This document shows positions 7,457 through 14,834 of a DNA stretch of 27,946 bases, piece by piece. The stretch is from Anaerolineales bacterium (GTDB lineage: Bacteria; Chloroflexota; Anaerolineae; Anaerolineales; E44-bin32). Where the stretch lies: assembly GCA_030673085.1 (NCBI GenBank), contig DAOVFE010000001.1, positions 1 through 27,946 on the forward strand, read 5' to 3'. Both the position numbers and the translations under genes were made by a program. The notes beneath the pieces are model-generated. The model searched no databases, was not told where the DNA came from, and saw nothing but the letters and a program-made list of their open reading frames with translations. Within the stretch, counting starts at the first letter, position 1; every line of letters starts with the position of its first letter.

Positions 7457-9871
7457 TCATCCCTCGGGGTTACTATACAGATCATTATAGATAGCAAAAG
7501 CCTCATAGATCGTTTGAACATAGAGATATGGCTGGTCCATGCGAATTACTTCCAGAAATAGATCGGGGTCATCTGGAGCCAATTCTTTCCAAACCAATGC
7601 ATTACCGGGACCGGCATTATACGCCGCTAAGGCAGCGAATAGATCTCCATCAAAGAGGTCCCGCTGTTGTGCAAGGTAGAATGACCCAAAACGCACACTA
7701 ACTACCGGACGATAAAGGTCATCCGTGGTATATCCGGGTGGCCAACCCAATTTGCTTGCGATCTCCTGTCCTGTACTCGGGATAACTTGCATTAAGCCCC
7801 GTGCAGCCGCATATGATGTCGCAAATCCCTCAAAAAGGCTTTCTTGTCTGACAAGGGAAAGCAGGAAAAGCCCATCCAAATTATAACTAACCGCCTCAGG
7901 CAAGATTAGCTCGCCGAAATAAGGACTGAATCGAATGCGGTTAAAGTAGATTGGCGCTGACATTGTGGCTGCATCATCCATACCAGCCAGAGATAAAATC
8001 TGCCGGCTGGCGAGAATCGCTGACCGGTATAGACCCACATCCAGTAGTTTATGCATAAGGCGATAAGTCGCCTCAGGATCATTTTCAACTTCCTTGCGGA
8101 CAGCTTCAAACTCGGCTCTCGCTTCATTATTAAGGCCAAGCTGCCAAAATTCATCGCCGCGGATGATCCTTTCGTCATTCGCAAGAACCAGATCAAGTTC
8201 GAAAAGCGGCTCTGGGCCAGTGATCACGAATAAACTCCGCATCCAGGCCTCGGCTTCGCTGCGCTCTCTTTCTATATCAGATGAAAAATCAAACAAGCCT
8301 AAAGGCTGAAACGGCTCCCGGTCTGCCAGCAGATCAGCTGCTCGCACGGAGTAGTATCCGGTTGGATCGGCTTTTTCGGCAGTTTCCCAGGCTGCAATAG
8401 CCATATCGCGATTGCCCTCTACTGCGTAAGTCTTGCCAATCCATAAATTCGCCTTGGCGCGCTGACCGGAGCTCAAAGCAAGCGTAAGCGCCATATCAAA
8501 TGTTTCCCTGGCGGCGGTGTAATCTTGTATACGGTAGCGTACGATCCCGGTCTCAAAAGAACCGTGATATGCAAGCGGATCATCCGAATATTCGGTTGGT
8601 ATACGAGCCCAGATTTCTCCTGCCTGAGCCAGATCGCCGGTTATCTCCGCTATCCTACCAGCTTTATATAGAGCATCGGCGCCTAAATGCTGCTCGGGAA
8701 AAGATTGCGCCAGGAAAAGATAGGTATCAATCGCAGCCGCATGTTGATCAAGATAAACCCATTCGGTGCGCGCCTTTTCCAACAGAGCGTTCGCCCACTG
8801 AGCATCATAAGGGTAAACATTAATGACCTGCTCAAAATCAGAAAGCGCTCCAATAGCATCTCCTAGCTTGCGGCGCGTGAGACCCCGATAATAGAAAGCC
8901 GTTCCTGTTGGCGACGCCGTCAGATAGCGGTTGAACGCCGCCAGCGCCGGTTCATAGGCGCCGGATGAATAATCGATATATCCCCGTAGGAATTCATCCA
9001 CTGGAACACCGACATCTACCAGCCGGATCAAGCCGATGTAGGTATCGTAGGCTTCCGGATACTGCTCAACCGATTCCAGATAGCGCGCATAGGCATCATC
9101 GAAATTACCCATACTTTCCAATATCTGGCCCGCAATGAGGTTCATACTCGCCTTAGTCACTCCGTCTGGCGCTTGCTGCTTAACACCATCAAATGTCTCC
9201 AGCGCGGTCGATAAATCGCCAGCCTCAAAATATGCGTGGCCGATCTTAATTTGCAACATGAGAGTGCCGCTCAATCGCGGATTAGTGGCTGCATCCTGAT
9301 AGCGATCGATCGCATCCATTGGACGTCCCAGCTCACGCAATAGATCTCCCATTCGCTCATAAACAAAGGAATCGATTCTCCCCGACCGTTGCACCAAATA
9401 TTGGTCATAATCTGCAAGAGCGCCGTCCAATTCTCCAATGGCTTGCCTGGCCATTCCACGCAAGAAATAAGCTTGACCAATCCGATCATGCTCAGGAAAG
9501 TCACTAAGATATGTGTCCAAAGCCTGGATCGCTTCCGTATAACGCTCCAACTGGAGCAGCACAGTTCCAATACCGATTTGCGCGTCACCTTTGACTCCTG
9601 GATCGGATGCTTCAGCCAACGCTGCCTGGTAGGCATCTAGAGCGGCAGTCCAATCCCCATCGCAAAGCGCTATATCACCAGCGTCCAAATAAACAGTCGG
9701 AACCGGCGTCGGAGTAGCCGTAGGGGTTGCAGTTGGACTTGGCGTAAATGTCGGCTGTAAAGTCGCAGTAGGTTGTGGATTGATCCCTGGAACGCTGGAA
9801 AAACTACAAGCTAAAGTAAGAAATAGCGTAGTGATAAAAGGAGCAATCCGGCAAATAGATACCGGGTACAT
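7457..9871 (-). CDS. TPR-rich lytic transglycosylase lipoprotein (SLT domain)
   Basis: Probable exported peptidoglycan-cleaving enzyme of the Slt70 type. I start at the ATG at 9869-9871 (804 residues) because the longer frame to 9907 would begin inside the -35 box of the promoter. The N-terminus MYPVSICRIAPFITTLFLTL followed by AC is a short charged segment, a hydrophobic core and a candidate lipidated Cys. A Thr/Pro-rich linker (PTATLQPTFTPSPTATPT) follows, then about 500 residues of TPR-like helical repeats. The C-terminal SLT domain has LSLVRQESLF with the catalytic Glu near residue 677, RGLMQVIPSTG, and AALAAYNAGPGNA. The lipobox is not canonical (TLA before C). The enzyme would cut murein with 1,6-anhydro product formation; role in turnover is inferred. 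Confidence 0.88.
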   Translation of the reverse strand: MYPVSICRIAPFITTLFLTLACSFSSVPGINPQPTATLQPTFTPSPTATPTATPTPVPTVYLDAGDIALCDGDWTAALDAYQAALAEASDPGVKGDAQIGIGTVLLQLERYTEAIQALDTYLSDFPEHDRIGQAYFLRGMARQAIGELDGALADYDQYLVQRSGRIDSFVYERMGDLLRELGRPMDAIDRYQDAATNPRLSGTLMLQIKIGHAYFEAGDLSTALETFDGVKQQAPDGVTKASMNLIAGQILESMGNFDDAYARYLESVEQYPEAYDTYIGLIRLVDVGVPVDEFLRGYIDYSSGAYEPALAAFNRYLTASPTGTAFYYRGLTRRKLGDAIGALSDFEQVINVYPYDAQWANALLEKARTEWVYLDQHAAAIDTYLFLAQSFPEQHLGADALYKAGRIAEITGDLAQAGEIWARIPTEYSDDPLAYHGSFETGIVRYRIQDYTAARETFDMALTLALSSGQRAKANLWIGKTYAVEGNRDMAIAAWETAEKADPTGYYSVRAADLLADREPFQPLGLFDFSSDIERERSEAEAWMRSLFVITGPEPLFELDLVLANDERIIRGDEFWQLGLNNEARAEFEAVRKEVENDPEATYRLMHKLLDVGLYRSAILASRQILSLAGMDDAATMSAPIYFNRIRFSPYFGELILPEAVSYNLDGLFLLSLVRQESLFEGFATSYAAARGLMQVIPSTGQEIASKLGWPPGYTTDDLYRPVVSVRFGSFYLAQQRDLFDGDLFAALAAYNAGPGNALVWKELAPDDPDLFLEVIRMDQPYLYVQTIYEAFAIYNDLYSNPEG

Positions 9872-9878
9872 GATCGTC

Positions 9879-9907
9879 ATCATAAAAGAGGTATGCACCG
9901 ATGTCAA
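9879..9907 (-). promoter_or_regulatory. Near-consensus sigma70 promoter for the lytic transglycosylase
   Basis: The minus strand reads TTGACA (9902-9907), 17 bases, TATGAT (9879-9884). Seven bases separate the -10 box from the ATG at 9869-9871, so the start of transcription falls at or next to the start codon. No ribosome binding site can fit in between. Confidence 0.8.
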
Positions 9908-10189
9908 ATCGAATTGGGCAGTTTGCCATTATGTTGCTGCCATTCACCAACCCATCTTTAGATGCAGAAGGGCTCCAAGCAATTCAAATTACGATGAAGG
10001 GCCGACGATGAAGGTCATACCAAGAAAACGCACCTTCCACGCAATATGGGGGATTATGCCTGCAGCTTTCCATTGAAAGATATTATGGCTGGACTATTGA
10101 GGGGTTGCATTGATATTAGGCCGGTATAACATGAAGCATTTCATCAGTACTGTGCTATCGTCTTGCTGTCGTTATGTTAGGCCGTATGC
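9908..10189. other. Divergent intergenic region, no gene seen
   Basis: Together with its flanking promoters this stretch separates the minus-strand transglycosylase from the plus-strand methionine-salvage cluster. The one open frame crossing it starts within the transglycosylase gene and has no support. Small direct repeats (CGATGAAGG twice near 9990-10015; TTAGGCCG twice near 10115 and 10175) are the only structure noticed. Confidence 0.5.
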
Positions 10190-10218
10190 TTGCATCAAAT
10201 GACTCTCCATGTTAAACT
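10190..10218 (+). promoter_or_regulatory. Candidate promoter for mtnA-adoK-GNAT-ahcY
   Basis: TTGCAT (10190-10195), 17 bases, TAAACT (10213-10218). Each box has four of six consensus bases. Transcription would start near 10225, just before the hairpin at 10237-10255. Confidence 0.45.
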
Positions 10219-10236
10219 TTCATAGCTCTGCAATAT

Positions 10237-10261
10237 GCGCTCTCCATGAGAGCGCCTTTTT
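10237..10261 (+). terminator. Terminator-like hairpin immediately before mtnA
   Basis: GCGCTCTC and GAGAGCGC form a perfect 8-bp stem around the loop CAT (10237-10255), followed by CTTTTT. It has the form of an intrinsic terminator but ends only a few bases before the mtnA start codon. It may be a leader attenuator, or hairpin control of translation where a ribosome binding site would normally be. It could also simply end transcription coming from upstream. Confidence 0.55.
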
Positions 10262-10266
10262 GTGTG

Positions 10267-11322
10267 ATGAAGATGCGAACTATAAGCTGGAATCCCAAAT
10301 CGCCATCGCTACAAGTGATTGATCAAAGGCTCCTTCCCGCCGAATTTAAGATCATAGAGCTTCATCAACCCGAAGAAGTTGCTGCCGCAATTCATAACAT
10401 GACCGTACGAGGCGCTCCAGCTATTGGAGTAACCGCCGCCTTCGGGCTTGCATTGGCCGGTATGCTCTCACCCGCCAAGACCGTAAAACATTTATGGGTT
10501 GATCTTGAAGCTGCAGCTACACTTCTGCGATCTGCACGGCCAACCGCTATTAACCTGAGTTGGGGACTAGATAGAGTCCTGCAGACTGCTCACGAAGCAG
10601 CCGATAATGGTCTTTCAGCCATTCGCCAACGATTGGTCGATGAGGCTCAAAGAATGGCAGACGATGATATAGCCATCAATCGAAGCATGGGAAAGCATGG
10701 GGCAGCGCTTATTGCCAATGGCGATACCTTGATCCATCATTGCAACACCGGCGCCCTGGCAACTGTCGATTATGGAACTGCTCTCGGAGTTATCCGAACG
10801 GCCCATGAACAGGGAAAAGAAATCCATGTTCTCGTCGACGAGACCCGTCCACGACTTCAGGGCGCACGCCTTACGGCATGGGAGCTGGATCAGTACAATA
10901 TCGATCACGATATAATTACCGATAACGCTGCCGGTTATTTCCTATCTCAAGGGAATATTAATTCGGTCTTTGTTGGAGCGGATCGCATCGCCGCTAATGG
11001 CGATATTGCAAACAAAATCGGAACTTATATGCTAGCCTTAGCAGCCAATGACAACCGGGTTCCCTTCTATTGCGTAGCGCCCACCTCAACCATAGATCTT
11101 TCCTTACAATCAGGTAAGCAGATACCAATTGAGGAGCGCGATCCATCCGAGGTTCTCAATCTTCAATGTAATGGCAAACCGATTGCGCCCTCAAACAGCA
11201 CGGCACGTAATCCGGCTTTTGATATCACTTCTCACACACTCGTCACCGCTATTATCACCGAAGCCGGCATATCACGGCCGCCTTATTTGCAATCTCTCGC
11301 CAAGGCGGTTGAAAAGGCTTAA
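10267..11322 (+). CDS. mtnA: Methylthioribose-1-phosphate isomerase
   Basis: Converts 5-methylthioribose-1-phosphate to 5-methylthioribulose-1-phosphate in salvage of methylthioadenosine, a by-product of SAM-using reactions. From the ATG at 10267 it has 351 residues, the family length; an ATG two codons later is equally possible. Key stretches are MTVRGAPAIGVTAAFGLALA, HHCNTGALATVDYGTALG with the catalytic Cys at about residue 159, VDETRPRLQGARLTAWEL, and FVGADRIAANGDIANKIGT with the catalytic Asp at about 239. These positions agree with the known Cys160/Asp240 pair of the Bacillus enzyme. There is no recognisable ribosome binding site; a hairpin with T-tract sits there instead. It is followed after 2 bases by adoK. 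No mtnK or mtnP is nearby, so the upstream salvage step must be encoded elsewhere. Confidence 0.95.
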   Translation: MKMRTISWNPKSPSLQVIDQRLLPAEFKIIELHQPEEVAAAIHNMTVRGAPAIGVTAAFGLALAGMLSPAKTVKHLWVDLEAAATLLRSARPTAINLSWGLDRVLQTAHEAADNGLSAIRQRLVDEAQRMADDDIAINRSMGKHGAALIANGDTLIHHCNTGALATVDYGTALGVIRTAHEQGKEIHVLVDETRPRLQGARLTAWELDQYNIDHDIITDNAAGYFLSQGNINSVFVGADRIAANGDIANKIGTYMLALAANDNRVPFYCVAPTSTIDLSLQSGKQIPIEERDPSEVLNLQCNGKPIAPSNSTARNPAFDITSHTLVTAIITEAGISRPPYLQSLAKAVEKA

Positions 11323-11324
11323 TA

Positions 11325-12281
11325 ATGAAGAAACTTATCCTCACCGGATCCATTGCCTACGACTACTTGATGCAGTTTCCGGGGCGCTTTCGAGATCACA
11401 TCTTACCCGATCATCTTGACCACATCAGTCTATCGTTCCTTGTTGATACGATGATTCGCCGGCGAGGTGGAGTTGCAGCCAATATCGCATACACCCTTGC
11501 CCTGCTCAGCGAACATCCAACCATTATGGCCACGGTTGGCGAAGACTTCGATGAATATCAAAACTGGCTGAACCAACATGGGGTTGACACCTCTGCCATC
11601 CAGACGATCAATGGCCTGAATACGGCGTCATTTTTTGTCAATACCGACCTGACGAACGCCCAAATCGCCAGCTTCTATCCCGGAGCAATGGCACGGGCGA
11701 ATGAATTACACTTTTCCGATTTACAAGAGAAACCCGATCTTGCCATGATCTCACCAAACGATCCGGATGCAATGAACGCCTATGTGGAAGAATGCCGCAG
11801 GCTCAAGATTCCATTTATCTACGATCCGAGCCAACAGATCGTTCGGCTTGCGCCAGACGATCTACGGACAGGCATTGAGGGCTGTAAGGCGCTATTTACC
11901 AATGATTATGAATTTGAATTGATCAAAGATAAAACCGGACTTGATCTAGAAGCTATCCGCGATAAGGCCGAGTTTGTTGTCATAACCCGCGGCGAAGAGG
12001 GCGCGGATATCTATACCCGCGATAGCGATAGCCACATCCCATCAATTCCCCCCAAGGAAATAGTTGAACCCACTGGCGTTGGGGATGCATTCCGAGCCGG
12101 CTTCCTAAAGGGTTATCTTCACAATCTGAGCTATGAACGCTGCGGTCAAATAGGCGCTTTAGCAGCCACATATTGTCTTGAACATGATGGGCCCCAGGGA
12201 CATCAGTTTAATCTGACGAACTTTATCAACCGCTTTCGTGAACATTTCGACGATCAATGCGAACTGGATCAGCTTCTATGA
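11325..12281 (+). CDS. adoK: Adenosine kinase, PfkB family (mycobacterial type)
   Basis: Phosphorylates adenosine to AMP. The 318-residue product closely follows Mycobacterium AdoK as I remember it: TGSIAYDYLMQFPGRF, LDHISLSFLVDTMIRRRGGV, AQIASFYPGAM, YDPSQQIVRLAPDDL and LFTNDYEFELI. The PfkB signature EPTGVGDAFRAGFLKG places the catalytic base at Asp254. The second-substrate sugar site includes the RRGGVAANIAY glycine motif. AAAGG lies about 8 bases before the ATG, and the gene starts 2 bases after mtnA. Its stop overlaps the next start by ATGA. Downstream ahcY releases adenosine from S-adenosylhomocysteine, so this kinase probably removes that product and pulls the reaction forward. A broader sugar-kinase role is possible but less likely. 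Confidence 0.88.
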   Translation: MKKLILTGSIAYDYLMQFPGRFRDHILPDHLDHISLSFLVDTMIRRRGGVAANIAYTLALLSEHPTIMATVGEDFDEYQNWLNQHGVDTSAIQTINGLNTASFFVNTDLTNAQIASFYPGAMARANELHFSDLQEKPDLAMISPNDPDAMNAYVEECRRLKIPFIYDPSQQIVRLAPDDLRTGIEGCKALFTNDYEFELIKDKTGLDLEAIRDKAEFVVITRGEEGADIYTRDSDSHIPSIPPKEIVEPTGVGDAFRAGFLKGYLHNLSYERCGQIGALAATYCLEHDGPQGHQFNLTNFINRFREHFDDQCELDQLL

Positions 12282-13033
12282 ATCCCCTTGTCGATCCCGA
12301 GAGCATCCGCTCTTTATTGGAAACCAATCGTATCTGGTGCGCCTATGCACTAGCCGACCTCGATCCGGAGTATTTTGATCAAACCCGCTGGCTGCTCAGC
12401 GAATCGGCTGTTATGATGATCTATGCAGGACTAGAACCGCCGGTTCTTTTCGCTTATGGCGATTCCAGCGAGTTGGAGAAGCTGTTTAAAGAAGTACCTT
12501 CAGGAATTTACCAATATAGCTTTATGAAAGATTTTCGAGCCATCATAGCCAATCGACTGCAGCCATCGGTGGAAACAATAATGTTGCGAATGAGCCTGAA
12601 GCCAAACGAATTCTCGCCCGATTCGGCTCAGGACGCATTCCGGCTCGATGCGTCAGACCTGCCAGCGGTGCGCTCTCTCTTTGCTCATTATCAGGATCGG
12701 CCGGATGCCTTTCATGAAAGCCAATTGCAGTCGGGCATTTTTTTCGGCGTTTGGGAAGGCCAAAACCTGATTAGCATTGCAGGCACGCATGTGGTATCAA
12801 CTAATATAGGAGTCGCTGCCGTTGGCAACGTTTTCACCAGGCCAGACCAGCGCGCGAGCGGTCAAGCAACTCGATCCACAGCCGGCGTCGTAAATGCACT
12901 CCTCGAAGCCGGCATCCGTACTATTGTCTTAAATGTCGCCAAAGATAACCTCTCGGCTATCCGCTGTTATCGCCGGCTCGGTTTCCAGTCTTCTTATGAA
13001 TATCTTGAAGGCATTGGCGAAATCATAAATTAA
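12278..13033 (+). CDS. GNAT-family N-acetyltransferase
   Basis: A 251-residue protein with a C-terminal GNAT acetyltransferase fold. The acetyl-CoA site region is VGNVFTRPDQRASGQATRST near residues 183-202, followed by TIVLNVAKDNLSAIRCYRRL and GFQSSYEYLEG, the usual motif B end of the fold. The N-terminal half (WCAYALADLDPEYFDQTRW) resembles the extra domain of two-domain GNAT proteins, but I do not recognise a specific substrate. The start is set by the ATGA overlap with adoK, implying translational coupling. It is inserted between adoK and ahcY in a methyl-cycle cluster. It may modify an enzyme or metabolite of that cycle, which is a guess from position only. Confidence 0.8.
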   Translation: MNPLVDPESIRSLLETNRIWCAYALADLDPEYFDQTRWLLSESAVMMIYAGLEPPVLFAYGDSSELEKLFKEVPSGIYQYSFMKDFRAIIANRLQPSVETIMLRMSLKPNEFSPDSAQDAFRLDASDLPAVRSLFAHYQDRPDAFHESQLQSGIFFGVWEGQNLISIAGTHVVSTNIGVAAVGNVFTRPDQRASGQATRSTAGVVNALLEAGIRTIVLNVAKDNLSAIRCYRRLGFQSSYEYLEGIGEIIN

Positions 13034-13057
13034 AATAACGGGAGATTGGAGTATTCA

Positions 13058-14320
13058 ATGAGCGAACAATATGATGTAAAGGATATTCATCTGGCTGAAG
13101 GAGGTCGACGAAGAATAGAGTGGGCCGACAATGAAATGCCGGTTCTGCGCCATATACGCGAACGCTTTATAAAGGAACAAACTTTGCAGGGTCTGCGGAT
13201 CTCTGGTTGCTTGCACGTAACCACCGAAACCGCCAACTTGATGCGAACCTTGCAGGCAGGGGGCGCCGATGTCGTCCTTACTGCCTCTAACCCCTTGTCA
13301 ACCCAGGACGACGTGGCCGCATCCCTGGTTACCCATTTCGAAATCCCAGTCTTCGCCATCAAGGGTGAAGATAATCAAACCTATTACAAACACATCCACG
13401 CCGCGCTTGACCATCACCCACAAATGACAATGGATGATGGCGCTGATTTGGTCAGCACTATGCATAAAGACCGTCGTGATCTAATTAAGGATGTAATCGG
13501 CGGCACCGAGGAAACGACAACTGGTGTGATCCGTATGCGCGCCATGGCCAAAGATGGCGAACTTGCCTATCCCATCATCGCGGTCAACGACGCAATGACC
13601 AAGCACTTCTTCGACAATCGTTACGGCACCGGGCAATCAACAATGGATGGCATCATCCGGGCAACTAATGTCCTCGTTGCCGGTAAGACCTTTGTCATCG
13701 GCGGCTATGGCTGGTGCGGGCGCGGGCTTGCAATGCGAGCCCGTGGAATGGGCGCAAACATCATCGTCACTGAGGTTGCACCGCTTCCGGCTCTGGAAGC
13801 AGTTATGGATGGATTCCGGGTAATGCCGATGGAAGAAGCAGCCAAGATTGGTGACATCTTCTGCACACTCGCCGGTGATATTAACGTCATCGACCGCCAA
13901 CACTTCGGTTTGATGAAAGATGGCGCTATCCTTTCCAATTCCGGCCACTTTAATGTAGAAATAAACATCCCTGCTTTAGAGGAAATGGCGGTTGAAAAGC
14001 GGCCTATTCGCCAATTTGTTAACCAATATACCTTACCCAATGGGCGCCATATCAACCTTCTCGCTGATGGACGCCTGATCAATCTGTCAGCCGCTGAAGG
14101 CCACCCCGCGAGTGTGATGGATTTATCCTTCGCCAATCAAGCCCTCTCAGCAGAATATATACTACATAATCATGACAAGCTTGAAAACCAAGTGTATACC
14201 ATTCCCGAAAACATTGACCTCGAAATTGCCAGATTGAAACTGCAATCGATGGGTATAAGAATCGACGTTCTGACTGAAGAGCAGAAAAAGTACCTCGCTT
14301 CTTGGAAGATAGGCACATAA
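13058..14320 (+). CDS. ahcY: S-adenosylhomocysteine hydrolase (archaeal/Thermotoga type)
   Basis: Hydrolyses S-adenosylhomocysteine to adenosine and homocysteine, removing the inhibitor of methyltransferases. I choose the ATG at 13058 (420 residues) because GGAG lies 6 bases before it; the frame extends only four codons further to a TTG. Visible motifs: GCLHVTTETANLMRTL, GADVVLTASNPLSTQDDVAA, DDGADLVSTMHKD, GTEETTTGVIRM, NDAMTKHFFDNRYGTGQST, and the NAD-binding GGYGWCGRGLAMRARGMGA. The C-terminus ends YLASWKIGT and lacks the K-x-HYRY tail of the common bacterial and eukaryotic enzymes. The GTGQST stretch also fits the archaeal/thermophile subfamily, some of whose members prefer S-inosylhomocysteine. 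The neighbouring adenosine kinase favours adenosine here. Last gene of the cluster, 24 bases after the GNAT gene. Confidence 0.95.
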   Translation: MSEQYDVKDIHLAEGGRRRIEWADNEMPVLRHIRERFIKEQTLQGLRISGCLHVTTETANLMRTLQAGGADVVLTASNPLSTQDDVAASLVTHFEIPVFAIKGEDNQTYYKHIHAALDHHPQMTMDDGADLVSTMHKDRRDLIKDVIGGTEETTTGVIRMRAMAKDGELAYPIIAVNDAMTKHFFDNRYGTGQSTMDGIIRATNVLVAGKTFVIGGYGWCGRGLAMRARGMGANIIVTEVAPLPALEAVMDGFRVMPMEEAAKIGDIFCTLAGDINVIDRQHFGLMKDGAILSNSGHFNVEINIPALEEMAVEKRPIRQFVNQYTLPNGRHINLLADGRLINLSAAEGHPASVMDLSFANQALSAEYILHNHDKLENQVYTIPENIDLEIARLKLQSMGIRIDVLTEEQKKYLASWKIGT

Positions 14321-14333
14321 TCCCGTTGGGAAG

Positions 14334-14432
14334 CTGCTGAAAAAGAGAAGCAATTTGCTAATGAGGTGTGGTATACATAGGGTGGGAGCGGATCTTCCCC
14401 CCATGTATACCATAATCTTTTAATCCAGGTCC
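14334..14432. repeat. Inverted-repeat element with hairpin core (copy 2 of the 6061 hairpin)
   Basis: A TGAAAAAGAG end is followed by CAATTTGCTAATG, then TGGTATACAT (14369-14378) perfectly paired with ATGTATACCA (14403-14412), and a CTTTTTTTCTCC end. The inner 24 bases match the 6061 copy in AGRGTGGRAGCRGAWCTT. The TGAAAAA…ATTTGCTAA part matches, in reverse, one end of the element at 23621. It lies directly after ahcY and could terminate its transcript. Confidence 0.55.
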
Positions 14433-14503
14433 TTTTTTTCTCCTGTTCGACTTGGCAACTATCAAGACATAAAGCAGATAATTAAAGATTATTTAAATGA
14501 CTA

Positions 14504-14610
14504 CACTGAAAAAAGCCAATATGCGATAAAGAGAACGGCATATGCAGGGGACGGACATCACTCGCTCCCCTCATATGCATCCTTCATTCCCGTTGGCGGC
14601 CCCTTTTTTA
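14504..14610. repeat. Inverted-repeat element starting CACTGAAAAAAGCC
   Basis: The left end CACTGAAAAAAGCCAATATG resembles the left end of the 6539 element. The inside has GCATATG (14538-14544) paired with CATATGC (14572-14578), enclosing GGGGA/TCCCC. The right end is GGCCCCTTTTTT. The part ATTCCCGTTGGC near the right end matches ATCCCGTTAGC in the 23621 element. Confidence 0.5.
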
Positions 14611-14646
14611 AGTAGATTCATTTATTGAGAGTAATATCTTTGAACG

Positions 14647-14707
14647 CACTGAAAAAAGCCCGAATGCGAGAAAGGTATTTCGCTACTGGTGGATGCTTGT
14701 TTCAGTG
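14647..14707. repeat. 61-bp element with 13-bp terminal inverted repeats
   Basis: CACTGAAAAAAGC (14647-14659) and GCTTGTTTCAGTG (14695-14707) are inverted repeats with one mismatch. The inside contains a GCGA/TCGC hairpin. This is the cleanest member of the family. Confidence 0.65.
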
Positions 14708-14834
14708 GACTTATCTGTAATTAGTGAAGGAGAATTCATATTCTGGCAATCTTATTGTGGTCGTAATAACATCCTGAATAAGCTTTCTAATCAATGGTCA
14801 CAGATTACATTAGACTCGCGAAGGAGAAGATGCA

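Larger units (their letters stand above)
14321..14834. other. Non-coding spacer made largely of repeat elements
   Basis: About 500 bases between ahcY and the DegV gene. Three inverted-repeat elements occupy most of it (14334-14432, 14504-14610, 14647-14707). The final 120 bases hold the leader of the DegV gene with a clear ribosome binding site. No open frame here has coding support. Confidence 0.6.

Noticed and set aside
8500..8823. 107-codon plus-strand frame inside the lytic transglycosylase gene
   Set aside because: It is antisense to a well-supported TPR region and shows no family features.
13637..14413. Minus-strand frames opposite ahcY
   Set aside because: They overlap a conserved enzyme gene and one another; nothing in them is recognisable.
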